Assembly (NCBI RefSeq): GCF_023515995.1
Contig: NZ_CP097320.1
Span: 1,550,001 to 1,614,000, forward strand
Length of the DNA stretch: 64,000 bases
Direction: 5' to 3'
Source of the DNA: Candidatus Mycobacterium methanotrophicum
Lineage (GTDB): Bacteria > Actinomycetota > Actinomycetes > Mycobacteriales > Mycobacteriaceae
Position numbers and translations under genes: made by a program
Shown here: piece by piece, positions 23,789 to 32,705 of the stretch
Position numbering within the stretch: the stretch's first letter is position 1
Layout of the letters: every line of letters starts with the position of its first letter
The notes under the pieces: model-generated
Told to the model about the DNA's origin: nothing
Databases searched by the model: none
What the model saw: the letters and a program-made list of their open reading frames with translations, nothing else

Positions 23789-24892
23789 TCAGCGAGCGAG
23801 GCGGCGCGCCAGCAGCTCGGTGAATTCGCGCGCCCGATCCGGATTATCGAGCGCGTAGCTGGCTGCGGTCGCGCGATCGCCGTCGTCGCCGTGCCGCACC
23901 AGGATGGCAATGCCGTCATCGGCGACCGCGTCGAATGCGTCTTCGTCGGTGATGTCGTCGCCGAGGTAAATCGGCAATAACGGACTGGGCTTTTCGGTAT
24001 CGCCGATGTGGGCGAGTACCCAGCGCAGCGTCTTGCCCTTGTCCCAGTCGATATTTGGACGTAGCTCGATGACTTCGCGACCGGTCGTGACACGAAGCGC
24101 AGTGCGCTGGCCGGTGGTTCGTACCGCTGCGGCAACCTCGCCGACCCGGTCACGCGCGACGTTGCGGTAATGCACGGCGACACCAAACCGCTTGTGCTCC
24201 AGCATGACACCCGGGACGTGACCGAGTTGGTCGGCCAGCTCGGCGGTCGCCTTCTCGAGCACCGGGATACTTTCCACCGCTACGGCATTTTCGTGGTGTG
24301 CGCCGTCGGGCCCGGTCAGCTCGAAACCGTGACTGCCCGCATACCAGATGCCGGGCAGGCCGACCCGCTCGCGCACATCGGCGAGGTCGCGGCCGCTCAG
24401 TATCGCAACGGGACACTGTGCAGTCAGCGATCTCAGCGCATCGGCCGCACCCTCGACCAGCCGGGCTGCGTCGGGGATCTCGACGATGTCGGAGAGCGTG
24501 CCGTCGAAGTCGAAGAACACCGCCGGGCGCCGGCCGGTCACCGCGTCAAGAGCGTCGAACCCGTCGGGCAGCTCGGACATCCGGCGGTCGCCGGCGCGCA
24601 CGTTGATCTCATGCAGGTCGGTGATCACCGCGTCGGCCCCGCGGCCGCGCAGCTCGTCGGCACGTCCGGTGGTGTCGAGCCCTACCACCAATGCGAATCC
24701 ACCGGCCCGGGCGGTGGCCACGCCGTCGGCGGTTGCCGTGACGATGGCACACCGGCCGGGCAGCACCGACAGGCGGTCGTCTGTGGCGACACCGGCGTCG
24801 TGCAGCTGCGTGACGAGCGGGTGATCGGTTACCGGGCGGTGCAGGTCGAACAACACCGCGTCATGGCGGCGCGGGTCGATGGTGACCGACAA
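23789..24892 (-). CDS. otsB2: trehalose-6-phosphate phosphatase OtsB2
   Basis: This 367-residue HAD-family phosphatase removes phosphate from trehalose-6-phosphate to give trehalose, the last step of the OtsA-OtsB pathway, which is essential in mycobacteria. An N-terminal regulatory HAD-like region covers ~1-115 (ITDLHEINVRAGDRRMSELP at its end). The catalytic domain starts with VFFDFDGTLSDIVE (nucleophile and acid/base Asp), then VAILSGRDLADV, GIWYAGSHGFELTGPDG, HKRFGVAVHYRN and IYLGDDITDEDAFD (magnesium Asp residues). It is slightly shorter than the 391 residues I recall for Rv3372. It marks the return to conserved chromosome after the island at 9.8-23.8 kb. Confidence 0.95.
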   Translation of the reverse strand: MSVTIDPRRHDAVLFDLHRPVTDHPLVTQLHDAGVATDDRLSVLPGRCAIVTATADGVATARAGGFALVVGLDTTGRADELRGRGADAVITDLHEINVRAGDRRMSELPDGFDALDAVTGRRPAVFFDFDGTLSDIVEIPDAARLVEGAADALRSLTAQCPVAILSGRDLADVRERVGLPGIWYAGSHGFELTGPDGAHHENAVAVESIPVLEKATAELADQLGHVPGVMLEHKRFGVAVHYRNVARDRVGEVAAAVRTTGQRTALRVTTGREVIELRPNIDWDKGKTLRWVLAHIGDTEKPSPLLPIYLGDDITDEDAFDAVADDGIAILVRHGDDGDRATAASYALDNPDRAREFTELLARRLAR

Positions 24893-24951
24893 TTCGGCTG
24901 TCCTGCCTTCCCGGCGCGCCGCTGCGGCGCCGGTAGCCAGGCTAGTGCTAG

Positions 24952-26343
24952 TCAGACCGATTTGTTGGCGAACAGCAGGACCGAACCTTGGCTGAGCATT
25001 TCCAAACGTGTGACGGCCGCTTCAATACCGTTGGCCAGTTCGTCGACGTCGGCTGCGGCGCTGTAGTCGGCCGTGATGCCGAACACCAGGTCGTCGACGT
25101 AGCTGAGCACCGCGACACCGGTGCGCAACCGCAGCGCGATGGGGGGAATGGGCAGCAGGCCGGCCACCTTGCTGCCCATCATCTTCAGCTGGCGCCGTGG
25201 ACCCGGGACATTGGTTGCCAGCGTCACGATGCCGCGTTGCGGTAGACGGGTGAGTAGTCGAATCACCCATGAAGACAACATGAACGGGACATAGTTGGAC
25301 GCCGACACGGCCACATTGCCCGCTTGTCGCTGTCCGCTGTGCTTGGCCCTGGTCATCCGGCTATGGACGATCCGCAATTGCTGGATCGCGTCGTCTTGTT
25401 CGACGGGCAGATAGGGCAGCAACACCGAGAGGCGGTTGCCCGGCTTGTCGAGCGCGTCTGGCGAACGCACGGACACCGGCACCAGCGTGCGCAACGAGTC
25501 CGGTCGTGGCTCCTCGCCGCGGTGCAGCAACACCGAGCGGAAGCCCCCGGTGATCGCGGTGAGCGCGACATCGTTAACGGTCACGTCGAACTTGCGGCAC
25601 ACCTGTTCGATGTCAGCGAGGGGAACGCGCACCGCGCGATAACGTCGCATCGCGGTGACCGGCCCGACCAGCGACGAGTCGGCGTTCGGCCGAAGCAACC
25701 CGGCCGCGAGTTCGGCGGCCCCGGTCACCGTCCGCGCGGCCGCGTCGGTGATGCCGGTGGCCGTTCGCCACAGGTTGTGCAATGGATTGCTGCGCGGGCT
25801 GCGTTCGGGCACCGGCTTCAGGTGTGCGACCGCCTTCCGTTTGGCGGCGACGGGCCGGGCGAATGCGTCCCCGTCGACGTCGTCGCACAGTCGGGTCAGG
25901 ATGCGCGTCGCCGAGATTCCATCAGCCATGCAATGGTGGATTTTCATCAGGATCGCCCAGCGATTGCCCTTGAGGCCCTCGATCACCCAGCATTCCCACA
26001 GCGGGCGATCGCGATTCAGGCGGTGCTCCAACACGTCGGCGACAACTCGGAACAGTTCGGCGTCGTCGCCGGGTCGCGGGACTGCTATGCGGCGCACGTG
26101 ACGGCTGAGCTCGAATTCCGGATCGTCGACCCACTGCGGAGCACCGAGATCGAACGGTTGGGTATGCAGCATTTGCGTGCAGCGTGGTATTTTCCGGATC
26201 CGCTCTGACAGAACGTCTTTGAGCTTGTCGTGATCGGGAGCGCAGCCGTCGATGATCGCGATTCCGCCGATCGCCAGGCTGACGTTTCGGTCCGAATCTT
26301 CGGCCATGAGGAAACCCGCATCGAGCGCATTGAGGTGGTCCAC
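24952..26343 (-). CDS. wax ester synthase/diacylglycerol acyltransferase (WS/DGAT)
   Basis: This 463-residue protein starts (GTG at 26343) MDHLNALDAGFLMAEDSDRN. The catalytic motif HHxxxDG is KIHHCMADGISA (~residue 145). Later family motifs include VNDVALTAITGGFRSVLLHR, TLVPVSVRS, ASNYVPFMLSS and ATNVPGPRRQLKMMGSKVAG. It joins acyl-CoA to diacylglycerol or fatty alcohol, making storage lipid. Rv3371 is the homologue I recall at the same position. It lies 59 bases upstream of otsB2 on the same strand. Mycobacteria have many paralogues, so the exact substrate cannot be told from sequence. Confidence 0.92.
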   Translation of the reverse strand: MDHLNALDAGFLMAEDSDRNVSLAIGGIAIIDGCAPDHDKLKDVLSERIRKIPRCTQMLHTQPFDLGAPQWVDDPEFELSRHVRRIAVPRPGDDAELFRVVADVLEHRLNRDRPLWECWVIEGLKGNRWAILMKIHHCMADGISATRILTRLCDDVDGDAFARPVAAKRKAVAHLKPVPERSPRSNPLHNLWRTATGITDAAARTVTGAAELAAGLLRPNADSSLVGPVTAMRRYRAVRVPLADIEQVCRKFDVTVNDVALTAITGGFRSVLLHRGEEPRPDSLRTLVPVSVRSPDALDKPGNRLSVLLPYLPVEQDDAIQQLRIVHSRMTRAKHSGQRQAGNVAVSASNYVPFMLSSWVIRLLTRLPQRGIVTLATNVPGPRRQLKMMGSKVAGLLPIPPIALRLRTGVAVLSYVDDLVFGITADYSAAADVDELANGIEAAVTRLEMLSQGSVLLFANKSV

Positions 26344-26464
26344 GACTTGTTACCGCCGTTCACGTCTGGGGATCCCTACGAGTATCCGCTGGCCGTCTGG
26401 GCGGAAGGTGGCGGCGAGATTAAATCATGTAAACAACTGCTGTCCATCGGTGTGGCAAGGCTAT

Positions 26465-26743
26465 TCACGAACCTTCATCGTGCTCGCTCAACCAGGTTTG
26501 CTCGGCGACGCGGCGAAAGTTTGCGCCCAGCACCGCGCCAACGTCGGCCTCGAGCGTCGGAGTGTTGGGGCCCAGGAACAGATCTCCAGGCCGGTGCGTG
26601 GGCTGCAGTGCGATCCGGCGGGCGCCGTCGCAGCCGCGTTCATTTTTCCAGATCGGCTTCCGTCCCCACGCCGTGAGACCGGTGTCGTCGGCGTCGAGGC
26701 AACCGCAGCCGGCAATGTTGGCGTGGTTGTAGGTGGGCAGCAT
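26465..26743 (-). CDS. hypothetical protein, 92 residues, strong coding bias
   Basis: The frame MLPTYNHANIAGCGCLDADD continues TGLTAWGRKPIWKNERGCDG and LFLGPNTPTLEADVGAVLGA to TGA. The third codon positions are strongly G/C, which suggests real coding. No ribosome binding site is evident before the ATG at 26743. Its promoter region would overlap that of dnaE2. I do not recognise the family. It might be the remnant of a longer enzyme (GPNTPTLEADVGAVLGANFR looks like an internal segment). Confidence 0.4.
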   Translation of the reverse strand: MLPTYNHANIAGCGCLDADDTGLTAWGRKPIWKNERGCDGARRIALQPTHRPGDLFLGPNTPTLEADVGAVLGANFRRVAEQTWLSEHDEGS

Positions 26744-26773
26744 GGTGGGCTATTTGCTGCTGCGATGGCAATA

Positions 26774-26789
26774 TCGAACGTGCATTCGA
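26774..26789 (+). promoter_or_regulatory. LexA/SOS box of dnaE2
   Basis: TCGAACGTGCATTCGA fits the mycobacterial SOS box TCGAAC-N4-GTTCGA with one mismatch in the right half. It ends 12 bases before the GTG start of dnaE2. A possible -10 element TAGACT follows at 26790-26795, which would give a nearly leaderless mRNA. This predicts LexA repression and DNA-damage induction of dnaE2, as known in M. tuberculosis. Confidence 0.88.
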
Positions 26790-26801
26790 TAGACTGCAGC
26801 T

Positions 26802-29800
26802 GTGGGTTGGAGCAACGGCCCGCCGAGCTGGGCGGAAATGGAGCGGGTGCTCGACGGGAAGCCGCGCCGTGCCGGCACGCCATCTGTGTGGGGGCCACCG
26901 GATGATGTGCCCTGGTCTCGCAAGCGGGTGGCGTATCAGCCGCCGGACGATAGCCGGACGGTCCGCTCATCCGTCGTGTATGCCGAGTTGCACACGCATT
27001 CGGCGTTCAGCTTCCTCGACGGGGCCAGCACGCCAGAGGAGCTGGTCGAGGAGGCGGCGCGGCTGGATCTGCGGGCGATCGCGCTGACCGACCACAACGG
27101 CCTCTATGGGGCGGTGCGGTTCGCGGAAGCGGCCGCGGAATTGGACATGCAAACCGTGTTCGGCGCCGAGCTGTCATTGGGGTCCAGCGCCCGGACCGAC
27201 GACCCCGATCCGGCGGGCCCGCATCTGCTGGTGTTGGCTCGCGGCCCGGAAGGCTACCGGCGGTTGTCGCGGCAACTGGCCGCGGCGCATCTGGCCGGCG
27301 GCGAGAAAGGCAAGCTGCGGTTTGACTTCGACGCGCTCAGCGACGCGGCGGGCGGGCACTGGCGCATCCTGACCGGTTGCCGTAAAGGTCACGTCCGCGC
27401 GGCATTGGCCACCGGCGGACCGGACGCGGCCGCGGCGGCGTTGGCCGATCTGGTGGACCGATTCGGACGTGCGCGGGTCAGCGTCGAGCTGACCCGCCAT
27501 GGGCATCCGCTCGACGACGAAACCAACGCCCAACTGGCCGACCTGGCAACCCGATTCGGGCTTAGCTGTGTTGCGACTACCGGTGCGCATTTCGCCGCGC
27601 CGTCGCGGCGCCGGCTGGCGATGGCGATGGGAGCCATCCGGGCCAGGCAGTCGCTGGACGAGGCGGCCGGCTGGCTGGCCGCGCTGGGCGGTTCCCACCT
27701 GCGATCGGGTGAGGAGATGGCGCGGCTGTTCGCACAGCACCCCGGCGCGGTGACCGCCGCGGCCGAACTCGGCGAGCAGTGCGCCTTCGGTTTGGCGCTC
27801 ATCGCTCCGCAGCTGCCGCCGTTCGACGTTCCGCCCGGCCATACCGAGGACAGCTGGTTGCGCGAGCTGGCGATGGCGGGTACCCAGCGCCGCTACGGGC
27901 CGAGAGCACAGGCGCGTCGAGCATATGCTCAGATCGAGCGCGAACTGGAAGTCATCGCGCAACTGGGCTTTCCGGGCTATTTCCTGGTGGTGTACGACAT
28001 CACCCGATTCTGCCGAGAGAACAACATTCTGTGTCAGGGCAGGGGATCGGCGGCCAACTCGGCAGTCTGTTATGCCCTCGGCGTCACCGCGGTCGATCCG
28101 GTGGCCAACGAGCTGTTGTTCGAGCGTTTCTTGTCGCCGGTACGCGACGGGCCACCCGATATCGACATCGACATCGAATCGGATCAACGTGAAAAGGTCA
28201 TCCAGTACGTCTACGGCAAATACGGCCGTGACTATGCCGCTCAGGTCGCCAACGTGATCACCTATCGCCCGCGGATCGCCGTGCGCGACATGGCCCGCGC
28301 GCTGGGTTTCTCTCAGGGCCAACAGGATGCATGGAGCAAGCAGATCGCTCACTGGAATGCGCGACCGTCGGATATCGAGGACATTCCCGAGCAGGTGATC
28401 GACCTGGCCACCCAGATCCAGAACCTGCCGCGACACATGGGCATCCACTCCGGCGGCATGGTGATCTGCGATCGTCCGATCGCTGATGTCTGTCCGGTGG
28501 AATGGGCGCGCATGGAGAACCGCAGCGTATTGCAATGGGACAAAGACGACTGCGCGGCAATCGGTTTGGTGAAGTTCGACCTGCTCGGACTGGGTATGCT
28601 CTCGGCGCTGCACTACGCCATCGATCTGCTGGCCGAGCACAAAGGCGTCGAGGTGGACTTGGCCACGTTGGACCTGTCCGAATCGGCGGTGTATGAGATG
28701 CTGGCCCGCGCCGACTCCGTCGGAGTGTTCCAGGTGGAGTCCCGCGCGCAGATGGCCACCCTGCCGCGGCTGCGGCCCAGGGTGTTCTATGACCTGGTGG
28801 TCGAGGTCGCGTTGATCCGTCCTGGCCCTATTCAAGGTGGCTCGGTGCATCCGTACATCCGCCGGCGCAACGGCGTCGACAGGATAGTCTACGACCATCC
28901 GTCGATGGAGCCGGCATTGCGGAAAACGTTGGGAGTGCCGCTGTTTCAGGAGCAGCTGATGCAGCTCGCGGTGGACTGCGCGGGTTTTTCCGCCGCCGAG
29001 GCCGATCAGCTGCGGCGCGCGATGGGATCCAAGCGGTCGGCGGAACGCATGCGACGGCTGCGCGGCCGGTTTTACGACGGCATGCGGCGAATGCACGGCG
29101 CCGACGACGAGTTGATCGACCGGATATACGAAAAGCTGGAAGCTTTCGCTAATTTCGGTTTTCCCGAAAGCCACGCGCTGAGCTTCGCATCACTGGTGTT
29201 CTACTCGTCGTGGTTCAAGCTGCATCACCCCGCGGCGTTCTGCGCGGCGCTGCTGCGCGCGCAGCCGATGGGCTTCTACTCGCCGCAGTCGCTGGTGGCC
29301 GATGCCCGCAGGCACGGCGTGATCGTGCACGGCCCGGACGCCAATGCCAGCCTGGCGCACGCCACGCTGGAAAACGGCGGTTTGGACGTGCGGCTGGGGC
29401 TGGGCGGTGTCCGTCATATCGGAGATGACCTGGCCGAGAAAATCGTCGAAGAGCGAAAAGCGCACGGCCCCTTTGCTTCTCTATTGGATTTGACGGGCCG
29501 GGTGCAGCTTTCCGTGCCGCAGACCGAGGCGCTGGCCACTGCAGGAGCATTGAGCTGCTTTGGGATCTCCCGGCGCGAGGCCCTGTGGGCGGCCGGTGCG
29601 GCCGCCACGGGACGTCCGGACCGCTTGCCGGGTGTGGGCTCGTCGTCGCACATCCCGGCGTTACCCGGGATGAGCGAGCTGGAGTTGGCCGCGGCCGACG
29701 TGTGGGCTACCGGCATTTCCCCCGACAGCTATCCAACCCAGTTTCTGCGGTCGAATCTCGATGAGATGGGGGTGCTGCCCGCCGACGCGCTGCTGTCGGT

Positions 29801-30083
29801 GCCCGACGGCGACCGGGTACTGATCGCCGGCGCGGTCACCCATCGGCAGCGGCCCGGGACCGCACAGGGAGTGACGTTTCTCAACATCGAGGACGAGACC
29901 GGGATGGTCAACGTGCTCTGCACACCTGGGGTATGGGCCCGACACCGCAAACTGGCGCAGACGGCATCGGCGCTACTAATCCGGGGGCAGGTCCAAAACG
30001 CCAGTGGCGCAGTCACCGTCGTGGCCGAGCGGTTGGCCACGCTCACCCTGAAGATGGGATCGACGTCCCGCGACTTCCGTTAA
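26802..30083 (+). CDS. dnaE2: error-prone DNA polymerase DnaE2
   Basis: This 1093-residue C-family polymerase starts VGWSNGPPSWAEMERVLDGK (GTG). The PHP domain is at ~65-280: YAELHTHSAFSFLDGAS and IALTDHNGLYGAVRF. The polymerase palm carries NILCQGRGSAANSAVCYALG and the catalytic aspartates in GPPDIDIDIESDQREKVIQY. The central region has GVFQVESRAQMATLPRLRPR and GVPLFQEQLMQLAVDCAG. The C-terminal OB-fold is at ~960-1080 (VLIAGAVTHRQRPGTAQGVT). It is the damage-induced polymerase of the ImuA/ImuB/DnaE2 mutasome and causes induced mutagenesis. The imuAB genes are not in this window. Length matches the family. Confidence 0.95.
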   Translation: MGWSNGPPSWAEMERVLDGKPRRAGTPSVWGPPDDVPWSRKRVAYQPPDDSRTVRSSVVYAELHTHSAFSFLDGASTPEELVEEAARLDLRAIALTDHNGLYGAVRFAEAAAELDMQTVFGAELSLGSSARTDDPDPAGPHLLVLARGPEGYRRLSRQLAAAHLAGGEKGKLRFDFDALSDAAGGHWRILTGCRKGHVRAALATGGPDAAAAALADLVDRFGRARVSVELTRHGHPLDDETNAQLADLATRFGLSCVATTGAHFAAPSRRRLAMAMGAIRARQSLDEAAGWLAALGGSHLRSGEEMARLFAQHPGAVTAAAELGEQCAFGLALIAPQLPPFDVPPGHTEDSWLRELAMAGTQRRYGPRAQARRAYAQIERELEVIAQLGFPGYFLVVYDITRFCRENNILCQGRGSAANSAVCYALGVTAVDPVANELLFERFLSPVRDGPPDIDIDIESDQREKVIQYVYGKYGRDYAAQVANVITYRPRIAVRDMARALGFSQGQQDAWSKQIAHWNARPSDIEDIPEQVIDLATQIQNLPRHMGIHSGGMVICDRPIADVCPVEWARMENRSVLQWDKDDCAAIGLVKFDLLGLGMLSALHYAIDLLAEHKGVEVDLATLDLSESAVYEMLARADSVGVFQVESRAQMATLPRLRPRVFYDLVVEVALIRPGPIQGGSVHPYIRRRNGVDRIVYDHPSMEPALRKTLGVPLFQEQLMQLAVDCAGFSAAEADQLRRAMGSKRSAERMRRLRGRFYDGMRRMHGADDELIDRIYEKLEAFANFGFPESHALSFASLVFYSSWFKLHHPAAFCAALLRAQPMGFYSPQSLVADARRHGVIVHGPDANASLAHATLENGGLDVRLGLGGVRHIGDDLAEKIVEERKAHGPFASLLDLTGRVQLSVPQTEALATAGALSCFGISRREALWAAGAAATGRPDRLPGVGSSSHIPALPGMSELELAAADVWATGISPDSYPTQFLRSNLDEMGVLPADALLSVPDGDRVLIAGAVTHRQRPGTAQGVTFLNIEDETGMVNVLCTPGVWARHRKLAQTASALLIRGQVQNASGAVTVVAERLATLTLKMGSTSRDFR

Positions 30084-30085
30084 CA

Positions 30086-30146
30086 CGCGAAAGTGCAACC
30101 GCCGACACATGCACTTGGGAAATACGTCGGCGAATGCACTTTCGCG
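30086..30146. repeat. inverted repeat between dnaE2 and the nitroreductase gene
   Basis: The arms at 30086-30106 and 30126-30146 (CGCGAAAGTGCAACCGCCGA + C, and the complementary GTCGGCGAATGCACTTTCGC + G) pair over 21 bp with two mismatches and a 19-base loop. It follows the dnaE2 stop by 3 bases. It may act as a terminator or RNA processing hairpin; it lacks a T-tract, as usual in mycobacteria. Confidence 0.65.
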
Positions 30147-30166
30147 GCATCGGTAGTCTCCGCACC

Positions 30167-30811
30167 ATGACCCTGAACCTATCTGTCGACGAAGTCCTGA
30201 CCACCACCCGCTCGGTTCGCAAGCGCCTCGACTTCGACAAGCCGGTATCCCGCGACGTGTTGATGGAATGCCTGGACTTGGCGCTGCAGGCGCCCACCGG
30301 TTCCAACTCGCAGGGTTGGCAGTGGGTTTTCATCGAGGATGCCGACAAGAAAAAGGCGATCGGCGAGGTCTACCTGGCCAATGCGCGGGGTTATCTCAGC
30401 TCGGCCTCGCCCGAATACGCCGAGGGAGACACCCGCGGTGAGCGAATGGGCGCGGTGCGCGATTCTGCGGCCTATCTTGCCGAGCACATGCACGAGGCGC
30501 CGGTCCTGCTGATCCCGTGCATCGAGGGCCGGGAGGAGACGTCGCCGCTGGGCGGCGCCTCGCTCTGGGCGTCGCTGTTCCCGGCGGTGTGGAGTTTCTG
30601 CCTGGCGCTGCGCTCCCGTGGCTTGGGCTCCTGCTGGACGACGCTGCACCTGGTTCGCGGCGGCGAGGAAAAAGTCGCCGAGCTGCTCGGCATTCCCTTC
30701 CAGCAGTACAGCCAGGGCGGACTGTTCCCGATCGCCTACACCAAAGGCACGGACTTCCGGCCGGCCAAGCGGTTGCCGGCCGCACAGCTGACCCACTGGA
30801 ACAGCTGGTAG
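30167..30811 (+). CDS. nitroreductase family protein (Rv3368c-like)
   Basis: This 214-residue FMN-dependent oxidoreductase matches the length I recall for Rv3368c. It starts MTLNLSVDEVLTTTRSVRKR; the TTRSVRKR segment contacts FMN phosphate. LQAPTGSNSQGWQWVFIEDA and the C-terminal GLGSCWTTLHLVRGGEEKVA and ELLGIPFQQ are further flavin-site motifs. It forms homodimers that reduce nitro compounds or quinones using NAD(P)H or possibly F420; the natural substrate is not known. It is convergent with spoU. Confidence 0.88.
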   Translation: MTLNLSVDEVLTTTRSVRKRLDFDKPVSRDVLMECLDLALQAPTGSNSQGWQWVFIEDADKKKAIGEVYLANARGYLSSASPEYAEGDTRGERMGAVRDSAAYLAEHMHEAPVLLIPCIEGREETSPLGGASLWASLFPAVWSFCLALRSRGLGSCWTTLHLVRGGEEKVAELLGIPFQQYSQGGLFPIAYTKGTDFRPAKRLPAAQLTHWNSW

Positions 30812-30819
30812 ACCTCGTC

Positions 30820-30878
30820 CCGAGTGGCCAGTTATTGCACGTGAAATGCGCTATCGCGTATCACAACTGGCCACTCGG
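30820..30878. terminator. bidirectional hairpin terminator
   Basis: CCGAGTGGCCAGTT (30820-30833) pairs perfectly with AACTGGCCACTCGG (30865-30878). It lies between two convergent genes (nitroreductase stop at 30811, spoU stop at 30889), the expected place for a shared terminator. Confidence 0.7.
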
Positions 30879-30888
30879 CGAAAAAACC

Positions 30889-31353
30889 TCACCGGGCGCC
30901 GGCGAACCCGTGCTGACGCCACGCCTCGTAGACAGCGACCGCCGCCGCGTTGGCCAGGTTCAGTGACCGTCGTCCCGCCAGCATGGGGATGCGCACGCGG
31001 TCGGTGATGTGAACGTCGGCCAACGTCGTCGAGTCCAGCCCCGTGGGCTCGGGGCCGAACATCAACACGTCACCGCCCTGATAGCTCACCTCGGTGAACA
31101 ACGAAGTGGCATGGGCGGTGAAGGCGAACACCCGTCGCGCCGACAGCGCCTTCCAGGCGGCGTCCAGTGATGGGTGCACGGTGACCGAGGCGAGGTCGTG
31201 GTAGTCCAGCCCCGCTCGGCGCAGCTTGGGTTCGGAAAGGTCGAAACCCAGCGGCTCGACGAGATGCAGTTCGGCTCCGGTGGCCGCCGCGGTCCTGATC
31301 GCATTGCCGGTATTGGGCGCGATACGCGGGGAGTAAAACATCACCTTGAACAC
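30889..31353 (-). CDS. spoU: SpoU-family tRNA/rRNA 2'-O-methyltransferase (TrmL-like)
   Basis: This 154-residue protein starts VFKVMFYSPRIAPNTGNAIR, the N-terminus of the SPOUT methyltransferase fold. The GTG at 31353 gives the length I recall for Rv3366; upstream residues in frame are not conserved. Other motifs are ELHLVEPLGFDLSEPKLRRA, DVLMFGPEPTGLD and IPMLAGRRSLNLANAAAVAV, which form the trefoil knot that binds S-adenosylmethionine. The closest functional relatives methylate the wobble position (34) of tRNA-Leu. Cytoplasmic, dimeric. Confidence 0.9.
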   Translation of the reverse strand: MFKVMFYSPRIAPNTGNAIRTAAATGAELHLVEPLGFDLSEPKLRRAGLDYHDLASVTVHPSLDAAWKALSARRVFAFTAHATSLFTEVSYQGGDVLMFGPEPTGLDSTTLADVHITDRVRIPMLAGRRSLNLANAAAVAVYEAWRQHGFAGAR

Positions 31354-31721
31354 AAGATAAGCTATCAACCCCGCGCCGGTCACGAGGGTCTGGAATGGCG
31401 CCCAGCACGTTGAGCAGTTGCTGCTGGCGTCAGGCTCGCCTCGGGGGCCGATGTCGGACAGGATGGCATGTGGGTGTGACCTCGGGTTCGGACGGTTGGT
31501 TTCGCAGTCCCATCCAAGCCCGTAGGTCACATCCTTCACCTACGCCACGCCGGTCACACGACGATAACAGCCAAGGTCACAGGGCTACAGATCAACTTTT
31601 CCGGCACCCTGGGCTGCAAGCCGACCCGGCACTACAAGGTTTATCTGGCAGGTGCCTACAATATGATCGGCATGATCGGCATGGGCCGCACACTGTCGGA
31701 AGCTGAGGAAAAATACCTGCG
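31354..31721. other. relic-bearing stretch upstream of the phage-like small gene
   Basis: At 31557-31724 a plus-strand frame reads TITAKVTGLQINFSGTLGCK and HYKVYLAGAYNMIGMIGMGR, TLSEAEEKYLR, ending in ATGA overlap with the next gene. It has coding character but no start codon in range, so it looks like the tail of a truncated phage-type gene. The rest of the stretch shows nothing I can support. Confidence 0.4.
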
Positions 31722-31991
31722 ATGAACCGAGACCGAGACATGCTAGCCATGGTGGCCGAATCGGGTGCCTACGACGTTCTCGTAGACCGTCAGGGCACCC
31801 TGTGGGTACGGGACGGCGGGCTTTGGCGGTACGTATGCGGCGACGGACTCACGACGTGGGACGAGCGCGTTACGCTCCCGGTTGAGTTTGAGCCCTACCG
31901 CGGGCTTGACCGCGCCAGCGCGGCCCTTGTGTGTGGCAAAGCCCCGCAGCCGGAAGGGACTGCGGGGCCTGCCATCATTCAACGCCGGTGA
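31722..31991 (+). CDS. small phage- or plasmid-type hypothetical protein
   Basis: This 89-residue protein starts MNRDRDMLAMVAESGAYDVL. Its ATG overlaps the TGA of the preceding frame (ATGA). The middle, DRQGTLWVRDGGLWRYVCGD, looks like a compact beta domain. Near the end of the gene the DNA forms a perfect 9-bp hairpin (GCCCCGCAG at 31941-31949 with CTGCGGGGC at 31960-31968), which may be a terminator read through by the frame. It belongs to the mobile-DNA relic cluster between spoU and the FHA/ABC transporter. Function unknown. Confidence 0.5.
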   Translation: MNRDRDMLAMVAESGAYDVLVDRQGTLWVRDGGLWRYVCGDGLTTWDERVTLPVEFEPYRGLDRASAALVCGKAPQPEGTAGPAIIQRR

Positions 31992-32018
31992 TCAACCGGC
32001 GGTTAGATCAACTCAGTG

Positions 32019-32303
32019 TCACGGGCTGACGTCGTAGGCGACTGCAATAGCCGCAGGACGCACAACCGCCAGTCCCCAACGCTGAATAGCGGTGAGCAGG
32101 TAGGTGTCATCCGGTTGCCAGTAGTTCGCGATGACCCGCGTAGCGGTTGGGTTAGACACGAGCTGGATCGCTGTCTTGTCGATCAGGTAGAACGCACGGC
32201 CAGTGCCGGCCACCGTCAGCGGAGCGATATCGCGAGCAACCACAATCGGGATATTCACGCCGGCCACCACAACGCTGCCGAGGCCCGGGGCAGGATCGTC
32301 CAA
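32019..32303 (-). pseudogene. C-terminal remnant of an HK97-type phage major capsid protein
   Basis: The frame encodes GSVVVAGVNIPIVVARDIAP, LTVAGTGRAFYLIDKTAIQL and NYWQPDDTYLLTAIQRWGLA, ending AVAYDVSP. This pattern (IPVVVSRDI, TYLLTALQRWG, then a short tail) resembles the end of actinophage major capsid proteins. Only about 94 residues remain of some 300. With the neighbouring small gene it suggests a decayed prophage. The assignment is from pattern memory. Confidence 0.45.
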
Positions 32304-32399
32304 CTGTGCTAAGCCAGCGGCCCAACCGCAGCCGAAGACGCGCGATACCGCGTCGACGAAGATCGTCTGTCAATGGCCATCTGAAACTGCGAACCGAGG

Positions 32400-32683
32400 C
32401 GATGCTCACCGACGCTTCGGTAGGCGTCGACATGGTGGAGGCCACCCCGGACGAACGCACCACCGTGGTCGACTTCTTCGAACATCGCAACTTGCCATTT
32501 CTTATAGCGGTCAACGAGTTTGAAAGCGCCCCGAAATATCCCGTCGCGGAGGTGCGCAAAGCGCTGACCCTGCCCGAACGTGCCGGTCGTCAACATCGAC
32601 GCCCGGGCCGTCGATCGGCGACGGATGCACTGATCGCGGTCAGCGAGTACGCGCTGGCAACGTTGAGCCCTACCGGCAGGTGA
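32400..32683 (+). pseudogene. remnant of an MglA-like GTP-binding protein (Rv3362c-like)
   Basis: The readable parts are DERTTVVDFFEHRNLPFLIA, VNEFESAPKYPVAEVRKALT and, after two frame changes, VPVVNIDARAVDRRRMH and DALIAVSEYALATLSPTGR. This matches the C-terminal third of the small GTPase of the conserved roadblock/GTPase (cvn-type) cluster, which I recall at Rv3362c-Rv3365c next to spoU. The G-domain with its P-loop is lost. It shows that the cluster was once here and decayed. Confidence 0.65.
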
Positions 32684-32705
32684 TTGCGTCGTGCACTGGG
32701 TTGAT

